DNA of 64,000 nt, taken from positions 13,697,501-13,761,500 of the forward strand of contig JAILWY010000010.1 of NCBI GenBank assembly GCA_022113835.1. Reading direction: 5' to 3'. The position numbers were made by a program, and so were the translations under genes. Shown here piece by piece: positions 14,453-27,603 of the stretch. Source of the stretch: Atopsyche davidsoni (Eukaryota; Arthropoda; Insecta; Trichoptera; Hydrobiosidae). The notes under the pieces were generated by a model that saw nothing but the letters and a program-made list of their open reading frames with translations, was not told where the DNA came from and ran no database searches. The first letter of the stretch is position 1, and the number at the start of each line of letters is the position of its first letter.

Positions 14453-14799
14453 AAAAGGCCCAAAATGATAAAAATGGATTACTTTTTAAAACTAATTATA
14501 AAATTAAAATTAATTCTTTGATTAAAATTTTTGTTTCTAATAAAACTCGTAGTTTTTATTGCTATAAGTCATTTATAGGACATTCCAACATTAAAAACAT
14601 CATTTTCGTATGAGATTCACGCAAAATTTCACACTAATAATAATTTTTCATTAATTAAGACTAATAAAAATCTAAATTAAAATGTTACATAGTATAAAAA
14701 TATTTTTTAATTCATTCAAATGTAAACCTTTAAATATCTCGAAACAAGAAATATATGTCCTAGACCACTTTCATAATTATGGGCACATATAATCGTTCT

Positions 14800-16240
14800 A
14801 GAGAAAGATAGAGTATTATATTTTAGGATCAGAATCGATCATGAGTATCTTTTCATTCTCATATTTAACAAACAAAATAATTAAATTCACATTCTTAATG
14901 AAAAAACAAATATTTGAAATTGAAATCAGTTAATTTAAAACATGATACACTATTATCGCCATGCGAGGTTTAATTACGTGTCGTTATTCCACTTTTTAAT
15001 GGCTTTACTGGTTAAAATATTTTTCTTGGTAATTTTATAAAGTTAACATACACTAAAAACCTTTCATCAAAATGCGTCGTTATAACTTAGTTGTTATCTA
15101 GATAAATTGAAGGCGTATTTTTTCAATCCAAAACGTATATTTATAATATGAAACATATAATCTTGTATTTTAATACAAAAAAATTGTTATGTTCGTATTT
15201 TTATAAACTGTTAACGTTAAAATGATATAATTCTTTTTTATAAAAGTAATGACGTTATTAGTAGGCGCATTATGTATTTTACAAAAAAACTTACGATAGC
15301 TGTAAGCTTAACCACCGGCATCCTCATATTTGACCAACTCTGCTGCCATGCAAAGACAGAGGATTGTAAAAGTGTAAAGCCTCATGAAGATTTCCCCGTA
15401 TGACTGCTAAGGACTTTTTGGATTTGGCCCGAGTGGCGCCCTTCATGTACACGGCCTCGCGAGAACACCGGCTCGCCTAGGTACAGCCGTCGGCCGGTAG
15501 AAAAAGGTATCGTTTTATATAAATAATTTTTTAAAATTAACTGTGACAAGTTCTCCCGGGGAAATCCGCCTTTTGTCTCATAATGGTTTCGTTGAATGAA
15601 ATATAAAGGCACGCCTTCGAAGGGTTTTTAATTTATAAATAACGTTGGTTCTTTTGTCATATAAAGATATAACCTTATTTTAAGAAATCATAAAATTCAA
15701 AGTAATTTTATTAGAAGAAACATCAATTGTATGTAATAAAAATGTTTAAAATAATTTGGAACACAAAAATGTGGAAAACATTAGCAAATATGGAATATAA
15801 ATACACAAAAAAATTATAACAATATGATGTGTTCATGATATGTTAATAAATTAAAATATATAACAAATACTAGAAAATATGTATGAAAATATTTAAATAA
15901 AATTAAAAGAGAAAAATAATAAGTTAATATTATTTTTAAATATTTCATAGCAAAAGTAGACTTACTTGGAAAGATGCGATGATGATGGAAATTCACAGAT
16001 TTTAAAAAATCACGAAAAATATAGTCTCAAAGGAATCTAAAACTTAATAACCATACGCGAGGAGAGCGCGACAACTGTCATTCATAAAGATATCTTGATT
16101 AAATAATCTCACTCGTTATTTGACAAAACATTGTTTAAAAAAATCAGACAAAATTCTACAAAGGCCATATTGGCGCTGAGTGATAATTCTCCAGTTGATA
16201 TTTCTTGAGCCAAGAGTTCTGACTGAAGCGCTGTGAATTA
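14800..16240. other. No recognisable gene; one GC-rich patch
   Basis: 15410-15500 is GC-rich (GCCTCGCGAGAACACCGGC and around) inside a minus-strand open frame without recognised homology. It may be a decayed mobile element. Confidence 0.4.
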
Positions 16241-16242
16241 TT

Positions 16243-16440
16243 TCAGAGGTCGGGATGGGCGCACGAGTGGCGTCTCCGGCGTCCGGACCACGACTGAGGC
16301 CCGAGGGAAGAGGGACGGCCGAGCCAGAGGCTGCGCGGAACACGTGACCGTTGGACGGGGGTAGGGGGACCGGGGACCGGGGACCGGGACCGGGGACCGG
16401 GGAGCGCAGGGGAAGCGTGAAAACACCGTGCATTATTCAA
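16243..16440. other. GC-rich island with GGGGACC minisatellite
   Basis: A sharp GC-rich block in AT-rich DNA. At 16364-16405 about six units of GGGGACC occur, with G-runs able to form a G-quadruplex on the + strand. It contains CACGTG (E-box). Three minus-strand frames are open only because stops are rare in such sequence; a Pro/Arg/Ser-rich protein is not supported. Confidence 0.6.
16364..16405 (+). repeat. (GGGGACC)n minisatellite
   Basis: Tandem 7-mers with one 6-mer variant (GGGACC). Confidence 0.8.
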
Positions 16441-18689
16441 TGACCCCCACCCCCGCGCTATCTTCTACATGTGTTTTTGTTTGTGTTGGTATTCTCATTA
16501 TCTTTTGATATTTATTAAATAACCGCTTAGAGAATCACCGTCTTTTTGAAATATCAAAAATATAACATTGAAACTAATTAAATTACGACACAATTCTAGA
16601 TTTATTATTTTTCAAACTTGTGCTGAACAATAAAATATGTATTTAATGATATGTGAATTAGTTTAAATTGATAAATTCAAATATGATAGCCACTCTCTAA
16701 AAAATATTTTTTATTTGGTTTATTAAGCAATTTATTGTACATATATTTGTTATAATTTGTGCGTAATAGCTAATGTATTATATATATAAGCTTTATAGAA
16801 AAACCAGGTGCTTTCATATGTGATAGCATAATAACAAAATTATCGTTTCCTTGGTATGATTAGCTGCTTATTGCACCTGGGACCCCCCGCTCCGGCTGAA
16901 GCTGCAGCAGTGTTTGACAGCAGCTCTATTCTCTGGAAGCTGTATAAAGTTACACCAGAAACTGTCAACCCACTCTAAATTTTCACTCCCTTTGGATAGT
17001 GTTTTTATGTCATTTAAGCATTAATTATTTAGAAATCAGGAAAACATATGTTTTTATTTATTTTTTCTGATACATTGTTACTTAATCAATTTAAAGTAAC
17101 TATTTGAATTTTGTACTATTGTTTAATTTTTACAAATGATTTTTAAATAGAGAGTTATTTATTAATTTAAAAAAAAAAACGTTGAGATGTAATACAACGC
17201 AAAACATAAAATGATGGAGACATCAGAGTAAATTAAAAATGACTGATGAAATCTCATTCTATACTGTGACTCGGGATTCTTTGATATACTAACATATTTA
17301 ACATATTTTTTGACCTATACGAATGATGCTGTTTTAAAATTTTATATATATGTTTGCATTTTAATAAAATCGAACACATTCATCCTAAATGATTTAGCGT
17401 GTATGTATAAAAATATACAATATAATAAGTCAACCTCCCAAAACAGACGTACTTATAAGTGTATTTCACGCTTTCTAATTAAATGTTTGTTTAAATTTAT
17501 TTTATAACGACTATATAAAAGAACATCTGGTTTCTTAACTGAATTGTTGTGATTTCTTTATTTTATATTAAGAATATAAAGTGAATAAGGGTATAAATAC
17601 AGTAAGCGCTTATTGACGTCCTAAATGCAAATTACTGTAATACATACAATCTGAAAATACTGACCGTTGAGACAATAATATATGTAATACCGAGGGTGCG
17701 GGGCGAACGCCAGCATTGTTTGTCCGAGCTTATTATATTTACTGAACAAAAGCCATCAACTGTGATGCTTTTACGGGCTCATCTTCTATGGGAATATCCT
17801 GCACTATGGGGCTCATAAACAAGGTTTCCACAGAATAGGGTTGCTGGATAAAAAATACAGCGAAGGATATTATTTTTCAGGTAACATGAAACGTAGGAAA
17901 GTGTTTAATAGCCAAGATATTGGATGATCAAGTGACATCTTAAAACAAGTCTTGCAATGGACACGTATTCTTAAAACTAGACTTACTACCTCGAGAATTT
18001 TAAAGTAGGATTCCAAGTTTTCGGATAATTCATTTTTAAATAGTATATTAGCTACATAAAGATATTTTTATCATAGTAATAAAACGAAAACTACAAAGAT
18101 ATATAAAACTGGTGCTTTAGAGTATTTCATGGTAAGTAATGAGAGGTTTTTACTTTCAATAAAATCCTAATGTTATTCAAAGTGTTAGGCAATTGGAATT
18201 TAGGGAAAGGGGTTTATACCTATTGTCCATGAAAAGTATTTTATCGAATTAAGATTTATTAGGTTTTAATTTATGTATTCTATAAATTTTATAACTGATG
18301 CTTATAACTAAGCAAATATTGATTTTCTTTTTAAAAAAAAAAAAAAATTCTTAGTGCTAAACCATATATATGTTGTATTTAATTTGAAGAATACTTATTC
18401 TACAAAACGAAAATAAACCATTCCATACATAGTTAGTTTTCGGTTAGAAAAAAAAATTGTAGAATAATTTCTGAAATGCAATTTATTTTACGAACAAATT
18501 TCCACATAAAGCCTTTTTTAAATTTTATGTTTGTAAGAAAATTAGAATGTTATGATGATTACACTATGAATAGCAATTAGATCATTTATTATACTACACA
18601 ATATGTAATGCAACATATAAAATTTGCCTTAATGGTTAATATATATTGAAAATGGCTTCTATAAAAAATAAAGTAAGGCAAGGAAGACT

Positions 18690-18785
18690 ACGTGGTCGCT
18701 ACGGGGACCACGTCCCATGGTGGCCCTGAATAGAGAACGATGCGCGGGGGACATCTTGGGCGGCGAGAGTAAGGGCAGGGATATA
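18690..18785. other. GC-rich island, possible promoter
   Basis: Contains GGGGACCACGTCCC, a near palindrome, and GCGCGGGGGAC. It is followed by GGGATATAAG (TATA-like) near 18777. The short open frame after it (18847-19083) does not resemble a known protein. Confidence 0.3.
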
Positions 18786-19435
18786 AGTTATTTTAGAGAG
18801 CTGAGCACGTTACTGCATCGCCTTCGATACTAAACACCATTCAACTTTGTTTTGCAATATTCCATGCAAGTTGTCAAATATGGGAAAGGTCCTGAGGGTG
18901 AATTGTTACTCAAAACGTTCATTGAAAATTTGGTTAGGGAACGCTCAAAGGAAAGTTATTATTATTCGAATACCTCTCGAAATATTAACCTTTGCCAGTA
19001 ACACTTTAATTTCTAAGCTGTCCGAACACTTTCCTAGAAGTATTATGTATAAATTTATACAAAATTTAATATCAAAATGTTAAATAATAAAATGTTATTA
19101 AAAAACTTGGTATTTTTGTTTTATTTACGCATTCTTAATTGTTTTTACTAAATTACATGTGTATAAAATAAATTTAAAAGATTAAATATGTAAAAGAATA
19201 ATCGAATAAATGTTTAAATAATAGCAATTTATAATTTCTACTAACATATTAATGACTACATTTTGAATATTTACCAAATAAAGACAGTCTCATTTGTAGT
19301 CAATAAAAAAACCAAACTTTGTTTTATTTCGGGACAATCGTAAACATTAAAATGAAAAAAAATGACAAACACCGAATAAATAGGTAACTGCAGAGAAGTA
19401 ACTATTTGGAAATTTTATTATCTATAAACTGGTCC

Positions 19436-19555
19436 ACGGCAGCCTTCCTCGCGGGGACGATCTCCTCGGAGGATTGTGTTTAGAACGTAAATTACAGAAT
19501 AACACGCGACGCGGCCAGTCTCATGCGGCCATGTGACGGGCGGGGACCGAGTCTC
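19436..19555. other. GC-rich island
   Basis: Another GC-rich block with GCGGGGACGA and GGCGGGGACCGAG, the same GGGGACC word as the islands at 16.3 and 18.7 kb. Function unknown. Confidence 0.3.
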
Positions 19556-19642
19556 AACTCTCTAATCGTGTACGAGTTTTGTAAATACAAAAATTCTGAA
19601 TTTGGCTGAGAACTGATCACATTGGTCGAGGCTTTGCATATT

Positions 19643-20165
19643 TTTTTTTATTTTTTATTAATTAATAGATTTGGTACCTTGCTTGTTATGTACAAGGTTT
19701 TCCATCACAATTTGGGGAAATTTTTCAGACTAGTCAACCTAAATTGTGCTCTACATGGGAGTGACTGAAGCTGCACCCCCTGGTTTATCCTCTTAATGGT
19801 TCTGATGACACGCTTCAAGAAGCCATCCAGTGACTTCATTATCTGTGGGTGTCTCGCTACTGACTTCAGGTCATCCAGGCACAGGCCCTCCTGTCAGCAT
19901 TGGCTCTCCAGTTGTTGTCTCTGAAGGCTAAAGGTGGGGCATGCAGTAATATCATCACAAGGGCATGTGTCGTCGCTCGTCAAGTGGAACCTGCGGAGAT
20001 AACTTCTCATCACTCCATGACCCGTTAGGAGCTGGGTTGATTCAAAACTAATCCCGCAGGTATTCCTGTATACAGCGGCGTCCGTAACAGAATTAAAGAA
20101 AATCATTGTTACGTTCCCTCTCGGAGAGCTTGTGTACCTTTCATTCCATGTGTCCATTCGTCCAT
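19643..20165 (-). mobile_element. 5'-truncated LINE insertion (R1-like, C-terminal end)
   Basis: Flanked by a perfect 13-bp duplication GGCTTTGCATATT (19630-19642 and 20166-20178). The left edge is T-rich, i.e. a poly(A) tail on the minus strand. Minus-strand protein: TQLLTGHGVMRSYLRRF, then a degraded zinc knuckle (CPCDDITACPTF) and a C-terminal tail ending near KNFPKL. TQLLTGHG followed by Cys-Pro-Cys is typical of the region after the reverse transcriptase in R1/TRAS-like LINEs. Inserted by target-primed reverse transcription. Confidence 0.85.
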
Positions 20166-20681
20166 GGCTTTGCATATTATATATCCGAAATATTTATCAG
20201 CATTTCATAAATTATTTTAGTATATTCTCCCAATTTACAGACACAAACTTGAAGTAAATAGATAATTTATCAAAAACTTTTTCAAAACAAAATTGAAAAG
20301 TATTTGTTTAACTGTTTACTTTTTTGAGTTTTGCACGCAAAACTCTGAAGTATCAAGGTATTTTTGTTAGCTTTTGGATTATTGTTTTGTTATGTAACCA
20401 CTTTTTCATTATCCTGAATAGTCAATGTGAATATATTTCGTGTCTGAATATGGTATATTTTAATACCGTTCAATCAAATTGTGTAGCAAAGAAGACAATT
20501 AGCAAAAAAAATCGTCCAACACAATATTAACTCTAAATCGCCTTTAATCTTAGTAAAATAATTAACTGATTTATTTTTCTGATTCCAATTTAAAAAAAAT
20601 ACTTATTTTTTAGTAAAAAAGAGGGAATTCTAAGATACTTACTCAAAGCATATGGATGATCAAAGAGAGAAAACAGAGTAA

Positions 20682-20870
20682 CAGTGCTGTGCCGTCGAAT
20701 TACCGTTGGACCAAAAGTTCACTGGTTCTAAGGAAAAGCAAAAAGACCCGAAAGATGCAAAAAAGGAACAGAATAAATTGAGCGAGGGTTTTGCAGTCCG
20801 ACGATGTGGTCCTGCTAGGAAACGTGCATTCAGAACTAGACAAAAAGTAAAAATACTCAAAAAGAACTAA
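20682..20870 (+). other. Lysine-rich open segment without ATG
   Basis: 62 codons open from an in-frame TAA to TAA, starting just after an acceptor-like AACAG. It is Lys/Arg-rich (SKEKQKDPKDAKKEQNKLSE, RRCGPARKRAFRTRQKVK) with better base composition than its surroundings. It could be a terminal exon or a retrocopy piece; no family recognised. Confidence 0.2.
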
Positions 20871-23294
20871 TTTTTTAAAGAAATAGTTCACTTTTTTATG
20901 CATCATGCATTTTAAAGTTAATTAATCAATATTATTTATAAAATGCTCGAATAAACATTCACTTATGATTAAAAACAATAAGGAGAGGTTGGAAGTTAAA
21001 GTTAGTAAATTGACACATTTCACTCATTTTAAAGGTATATTAAAATACTACTTTTTAATGGTTTATGAATTCAATTAAATATTTCATAAATAATAGTAGT
21101 TATTGAACTGTTTAAAAAATAACATGAAATTTTGAAAGACTTTCCTTATATTACTTTTAATAAACATTGAGTAAAAGGTAAAAATGTAATATTGATTTTG
21201 TTACATTTTTTTTCGCTTGGTTTGCTGAATGTTCAAAACAAAAATGATAAAAAAATTAAGTTTAAATTGCAGATAAGATCAATACTTTTGTGTGGATTTG
21301 TGTGCCTCACAAATTTTTAAACCACCACTATTATTTAAATTAGTCCCATCACCCTTTCATATTTTTAATTGATTGTTAACATTTTCCTTATGAGGTACAT
21401 TTAATAAAGTTTACTTCTTAAGTATCATATTTAAGAAAAAAATATTGAGTATAAGTTAGATGTTTGCAAATCTCAATAATTTTCTGCAATTGACAAATTT
21501 ATTAATCTAAAGAAAAAGTTTGACATCATAGTCATTGTTAAATATTTAAGAATTTTTTTATGCTCTTTATGCAGGGTAATCAAAATATTAATTAAGTCCT
21601 ACACATTATAGTCAAAAAAAGTATTTTACACAAAAATGGTATATCTTAGTTGTTTAATATGTATTTTAGAAGGTTTTTTTTTTTGGTAAAACCTGATAAA
21701 TGGTGTCTTATTTTATTACTTAAGACATAAAATATATATCATTCAAAAAAATATATAATAAAAAAATGTCTTATAATTTCTGAAAATATACAATTCAGAT
21801 TTGAATTGCTGTAAATATATTCTTTTGTCAAACAATTATATTGAAATTCGCAGACTAAATTTGATCGAATTTGAAAAAAAAAAATTATATGTCTCAAGTT
21901 TTCCAGCCTCTGAATATCAAAGGACGTGTTTCATAAAGTGATATTTCAAACAAGCTATAAAAGCATAAAATAGCATTAAATATGTTTAAGCGAGTATATA
22001 AACAGGCACTCAAAACAAAAGCTTTAAACAAAATAACCGATAATCGCCAATTCAAGAAGATCTGTCTTTTCCGAGTTTGTAAAAAAGCTTTGGCAAGAAA
22101 TTATCAAGTTGTTCAACTTCGGGCCAAAGTTTGGATGAGATGAAGTCATTAACGGCGGGTGATGTAAGCCGGAGGCTCTGGAAGTTCGTCTGGCATAATC
22201 CAACGCTGGATCGGCCGATTTAAATATTACCGATGAGAATCGAGCGAATAAAAGTCAAGTCGATCAAAGTGCTGGAAAAGTTCGGCCAATTTACAGAAAC
22301 CGATTAAAAGATTTTTTAATAATACAAGATTAGATAACTTCAGAATTAATTTTTTGTTTGAAATACTTATTGATGAAAGATAATTTATTAAGTATACATA
22401 TTTTTAAAAAATGGCTTTGTGAAAATATATCAAATTAAACCGTTTATTGTAACAAACACACTTGACGGTATTATTAGATAGTTTATTATCAAATTATCCT
22501 TAAAAATATTTTTGCATATTTGAATAAAAATTGTACTAAAAATAACGCTCATTGAATAGATATCTTTCAATTCATAGAGTTAAACTCAGTTCAATGTACT
22601 CAGGCAAAACCTCGGATGTAAATAATTATAAGAGAATTCGTGAAAATAATTTGGTGTGTTGTATTCTTATATTATTTTTTGTAATTATTTCATACATAGA
22701 TTACAATGAACACCAAAACAAAAAAAATATTTTTAGAAATACGAATGTAACAATGATTTTGCCCGACGTTCATTACTTTGATTTGTTCGAGCATCGATGG
22801 GCTATTTGTAATCCTTTATTACCCACCGTCACGCAACGATTGCTCTAACGATGTTAATTCTTACAATATTCTTATATAATAATATAATGTAGTATTCATG
22901 ACCGAGAATCTTAGAAGTTATGAACTTATTCGACCACAACAAGAATAGTATTTCTTTAAGGAACCGTTGAATCCGCCGCACTTTTCTCTTTTTCTTATTT
23001 GAGAAGGGCAAAAGTGGTGAGATATTCCAATTTTTGTACTGTTTAAAAAAATATTTATAAATATAAGGTATTATTCTTTTGAGAGCCCGTTTTAATAATA
23101 ATTTAAGCTTTGGCAAAAAACTATGCCTAATTTAGAAAATCATTTTAAATTTTATGTGCTCTCACATATACTTTAGAGTTTTAGCCGAACAGTGAATATG
23201 AAATTCAACTGGCGAGTGGTTCAGAATACTCAGCACTTGAAAAATTATAGAGATGTATTGATATTTTAACGAATTTGAGATGTGGTAAAATGTA

Positions 23295-23295
<1 letters not shown>

Positions 23296-23328
<33 letters not shown>
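23296..23328. repeat. (TA)n microsatellite
   Basis: About 16 TA units. Confidence 0.9.
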
Positions 23329-23335
<7 letters not shown>

Positions 23336-26300
23336 CACATTCAATAATTTTAACACGTAGCGCCGGTTTCAACAAATAATGACGTATCGACCGAGGTTCC
23401 ATTACACGTTAGGATGAAGTACTGATGCGGTTATCACATTTTGTGATAACCATGTCAATGAATAATTTAAAAAAAGGGGTTTTATGAACCAAGACTTTCA
23501 CATACAAGTTTATAAAAGTCTTTAAACCAATAAACAAGAAATCAGTTATTGAAATTAATTTGATTAAGAATTTTTATCAAGTAGATTATTGAGACTAAGA
23601 AACCTTGTACGTTCGTTTCTATCCAAAAATAATACAATGGAAATTTATCATCTAATCGTATTTTTGATCACATGTCCACTTGTTTTTCGTTGTAACCTTC
23701 ACTGGTAGACTTCAGAAAAAGTCTCAGGGGCGGTAAAACTTATATAATTTAGCGACACATTTATAAATGTTTTGGTAGTAATTGTTAAAACTAATAATTT
23801 TTGTTCAGATATTTCGTTTTCCATTGTTATCAATTGAATTAATACAAAAAATGAACATAATAAAAAATAATGCCGCATTTCTACTCATGCCGGATTATTA
23901 TAAATGTAATGTGTTTTTAGGTGGTCGTTGACTTGAAAACTCTTAATTTAAGCACATTCAAATATTTGGCATATTCAAATGTCCCAACAAGACTGAAAGC
24001 TTCATTTATATATACATCAAGAGCTGACTGACTGAACGCAATCTCTCCAAAAGCTGATAATTTATTCGTAAGCTTAGACAATCGCCGGTGATAAACCTTT
24101 TTTAAGGGGAGTAAACGCAAACCTAAACTTGAGATAACCTAACATCTATGAAAACAAACCTATCGATTGACAGTAACCTTTGACTATGAATAACGTTATT
24201 GTAGCCACACCCCTCAAACCTCGATCTTTGTTGGTTCATTAAATCACTTAATAAGTCAATTTAAAGTACCCAAAAACTATCTTTTAACTTATGTAGATGC
24301 ATTTTTTTCTACCGTATGTTGTAATTTTGCAGGAAATAAATAATATAACATTCACGTATATAAAATATTTTTTTTAGTGTTATAAGCCATTGCTGTATAA
24401 AATTTACATAATATTGAAAGCTAAATATTTTCATCGCTATAGACCCTAGTTTATATAGAGATTAAATATCCCTCTAGCCAATGACGCATGGATCTCGTTA
24501 TATGGTACCCCATAGGGTTAGCCGTCGCCTGCTGCGAGACAGATTGCGACTCTGCCATGAATTAACCCATGGTGTTATTAGGTGGTCGAAGTGTTTTTCC
24601 ATCATGCATTATGACGATATTACACGATGTCTCTTTCGGTACAAACTCCATGAGATTGAGGTATTTTCTCTTTCATTGCTAACAATACATGACCACATCA
24701 AATCAAATTAAATTTAAAATAAATGACGAAGTTATTTAAAAATATTAACGTGCATTCAAATTTAAAAGTACATTTAAAAAATATAAATATTTGTATATGA
24801 AGTATTTTTTGATTGAATATTTATTAAAAAAAAACTTCCATGATAATAACGACCTCGTCTTTCTCGGCCGAGCAAAATTAGTTCAGGTCGACCACAGCTA
24901 ACAATTCTAAAATCCATTTAGCATATTTTATGTCTGTTGACGTATTAGATTGGTGATTTGATTGGGGATTCTCGAATGAGAGTTTACCCATTAGTTGCAG
25001 GCACGTAACTGAGCGCTTGCCAGTTTTGATTTGTTCGTAGGCGGTTTGCTTTGTCATTGGGTATTGAGTAAATTTTGTTTAAAAAATCAAAATTGACGAT
25101 AGATCATTATCGTTAGAGAACAAAAACTTTCGCGTGTAAAACTGTCATTTACATTTTAATTGCACAAAACTGATTCATGTTCTTACATCCTCAGCAATTT
25201 CGATGAGTGCAGAGGTGTGGGATAAATTGTGATTTTAAAAAATAAGAGCAAGTTCAATTGTTGAGTGGAAAAAAGATTTTGGATTCAAATAGAACCGGAT
25301 ATATTCGCAGATGCTTGTAAACGCTTTAAACGTGAACGCTTACCTGTCAATATATTGGTGGTATAATGAGTTGAAAATAAGTTTTTTATTAAAAAATGTA
25401 TTATAATGTGTTTTGTTGAGGATAAAAAATACTTTAAAATGGTTCGAGCTGGTTTTGGAAAAATATTAGACACTTTGCAGAGGTTTTCATTGTTTGCTGA
25501 GGTTTTTAGAGTTAACGTCGTTTAAACACATCAAATGAAAACAATGTTTTTGCGTAGTTAAATGCAATACAAAGGAAAATGCGTACAAAGGCATTTATCC
25601 TAATATAATATCGTATTAGCCATTTTACGTGAGTATTTTTTACGGTTGAAATGAGTTTACTGGTATTTTATTTAATAAATAAGGAATATAATTTATAACA
25701 GAATTAAAAAATCAATAGTTATTTCAAATTAATTAACTCAATTATGATTTAAATTTATTTTTGTGTATAAATTTCTTCTTTATGCATTGCTTGAGGACAG
25801 ATTTTTTTTCTTAATTTTATTTTTAAGAACCAACATTTATTTGAATACACATTTAAATTCGATATAATAAATTTAACCAATCATCTGAATTTTATATATT
25901 TTTCATATACTCGTAATTAAAAACTTTATTTTCATGTTTATCATTTCATTCAGCATGTACAATTCATGAAGTATTTTTTTAATAAAGTAATTTTATCTTC
26001 TTGAATTCGTGCAACTACTCCTAACATACGTGAGCATTATCGGGATATTTGCTTTTGACCTCCTCAAGGACGCATTGGTTTTCTATATATTTTTGTAAAA
26101 ATGTGTAAGCACTTAGTACTTTTCAAATCATTGTATATAAAGTATTTTTTAACTGTGAATGCTTAAATTCTGTCAAGAAAAATAGATTTTGTAAAAGTTA
26201 GACATATTAAAAAACTAGCATAAAACATGGTATTTTTTTAAAAGGTAAAATTTTAAACCTAATTAATATATTCAATAATTTATTTTTAAAATAGTTTTTT

Positions 26301-27568
26301 TTTAAATTTATATAAAAAAATCAATGAGTTAACTTGTATTAAATCAGTGTAAATTTATAAGCATCTGTAGGTTAATCTGTTAATTATTGCGCTACAAGTT
26401 ACAATTCGCCCGTGGCCACCTTGTGTAATTATTGCCATGGTTATTCATCTTACCTTTCTCTCGAGGATTACATTACTTTTAATTTTATTTTATTAAATAT
26501 GAAGCGGTTCTAAAAATAAAACCACAGATTATTTTTTTTAATTTATCTACAAATTCTCGCCAATAACCATAGCGTTTGAGTGGGTGCAAATGCTTTCGTC
26601 CCTCTCGTATATCAGTAAAAGACCTGAAATATTTTCGCATAACAACCCCTCACGGATCGCTTAGCTATCAACACCCTGAGATTTGGGCCCCAAAGGCTTT
26701 TATATGTGAAATATTCAACATGGCTTTTAACCCTCGAAGCACCTTACGCCCCTAAAAGGTTTTTTTTTTAAATATTAAGAGATTTTCAAAACTTAATAAT
26801 ACATTAATTTTCAAAAGAAAAATAAATTAACAAAGCCATAAAAGTAAAAACACTTTGAATAATTGTATGGCAAACCAAAAAGATTAGGTATAAAAATATT
26901 TTTTTCTCCTAATACAGCAAAATTAAAGCACTTATAATACTCGATAAAATATCTTGTACTAAATAAGAAAAACAACAAGCATTGTATCATATACTACTTA
27001 TGACGCGCATTTGAAATACCTTCAAATAAGTTTGATTCAATCATCACACTTAAAATGTTAAATAAACGAAGTTAAGAATTTAAATGACATATAACGACAT
27101 TGGACGAATTCTACTACTTTTTATAAATCAAAGGTTGTTTTTATGAAATATGACACTTATTCTACAGATCGTATTTTATGTGTGTACTAATAAGTAATCT
27201 GATATAAAAATATTTGATGTTTTAAAAATAATAAGTGTTGACTTCTGAAAATAAGCTTAATTGATAATTATTGGAAGTGTATGTATATAAGTAACTATAT
27301 ATAAACTATTTGCTTTACCTTGATAGTAGTTTAAGAACAAGTCCGTTTAAAAGCAAGAAAAAAATTATTTAAGAATTAACTAGAAAGTAAATAAATACTT
27401 CCATAACTAGTTTTGGAAGCGCTTGTTCGCGGTATTTGCCCAACTAACCTCTTGCATTCCATCCCTACTACAGCCTTCAAACAATACCTTCGCTCAAGAT
27501 TTTCTAGGTAACTAAGAGTGACAGTATGCAAGTACTTCGTAAACATTATGTACATATTTTTTTATTAT

Positions 27569-27571
<3 letters not shown>

Positions 27572-27600
<29 letters not shown>
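27572..27600. repeat. (TA)n microsatellite
   Basis: About 14 AT units, ending at GGGG. Confidence 0.9.

Positions 27601-27603
<3 letters not shown>

Larger units (their letters stand above)
13303..14790 (+). mobile_element. DNA transposon relic with terminal inverted repeats (DUF7869-like transposase)
   Basis: The ends 13303-13332 and 14761-14790 are inverted copies (ATATGTGCC.ATAATTATGAAAGTGG, one mismatch), so both boundaries are defined. Inside, the broken protein reads on the + strand: YYRFSFDLQGALPYPKLS and YYKRNMYVYN (13559-13747), SDACSGQNRN and GHSFLPNDRDFG (up to about 14035), KMQWMRFLKNAPYK (from about 14190) and KRGRPK...RPVTEEK...IPPVYQ (to 14452). These blocks and their order match the insect family carrying the DUF7869 DDE-like domain. 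A subterminal copy of the end motif (AATGTGGTCTAAGTC) lies near 13492. Confidence 0.8.

Noticed and set aside
16116..16440. Three overlapping minus-strand open frames encoding Pro/Arg-rich proteins
   Set aside because: Three frames open together reflects GC-rich, stop-poor sequence; no splice structure or homology seen.
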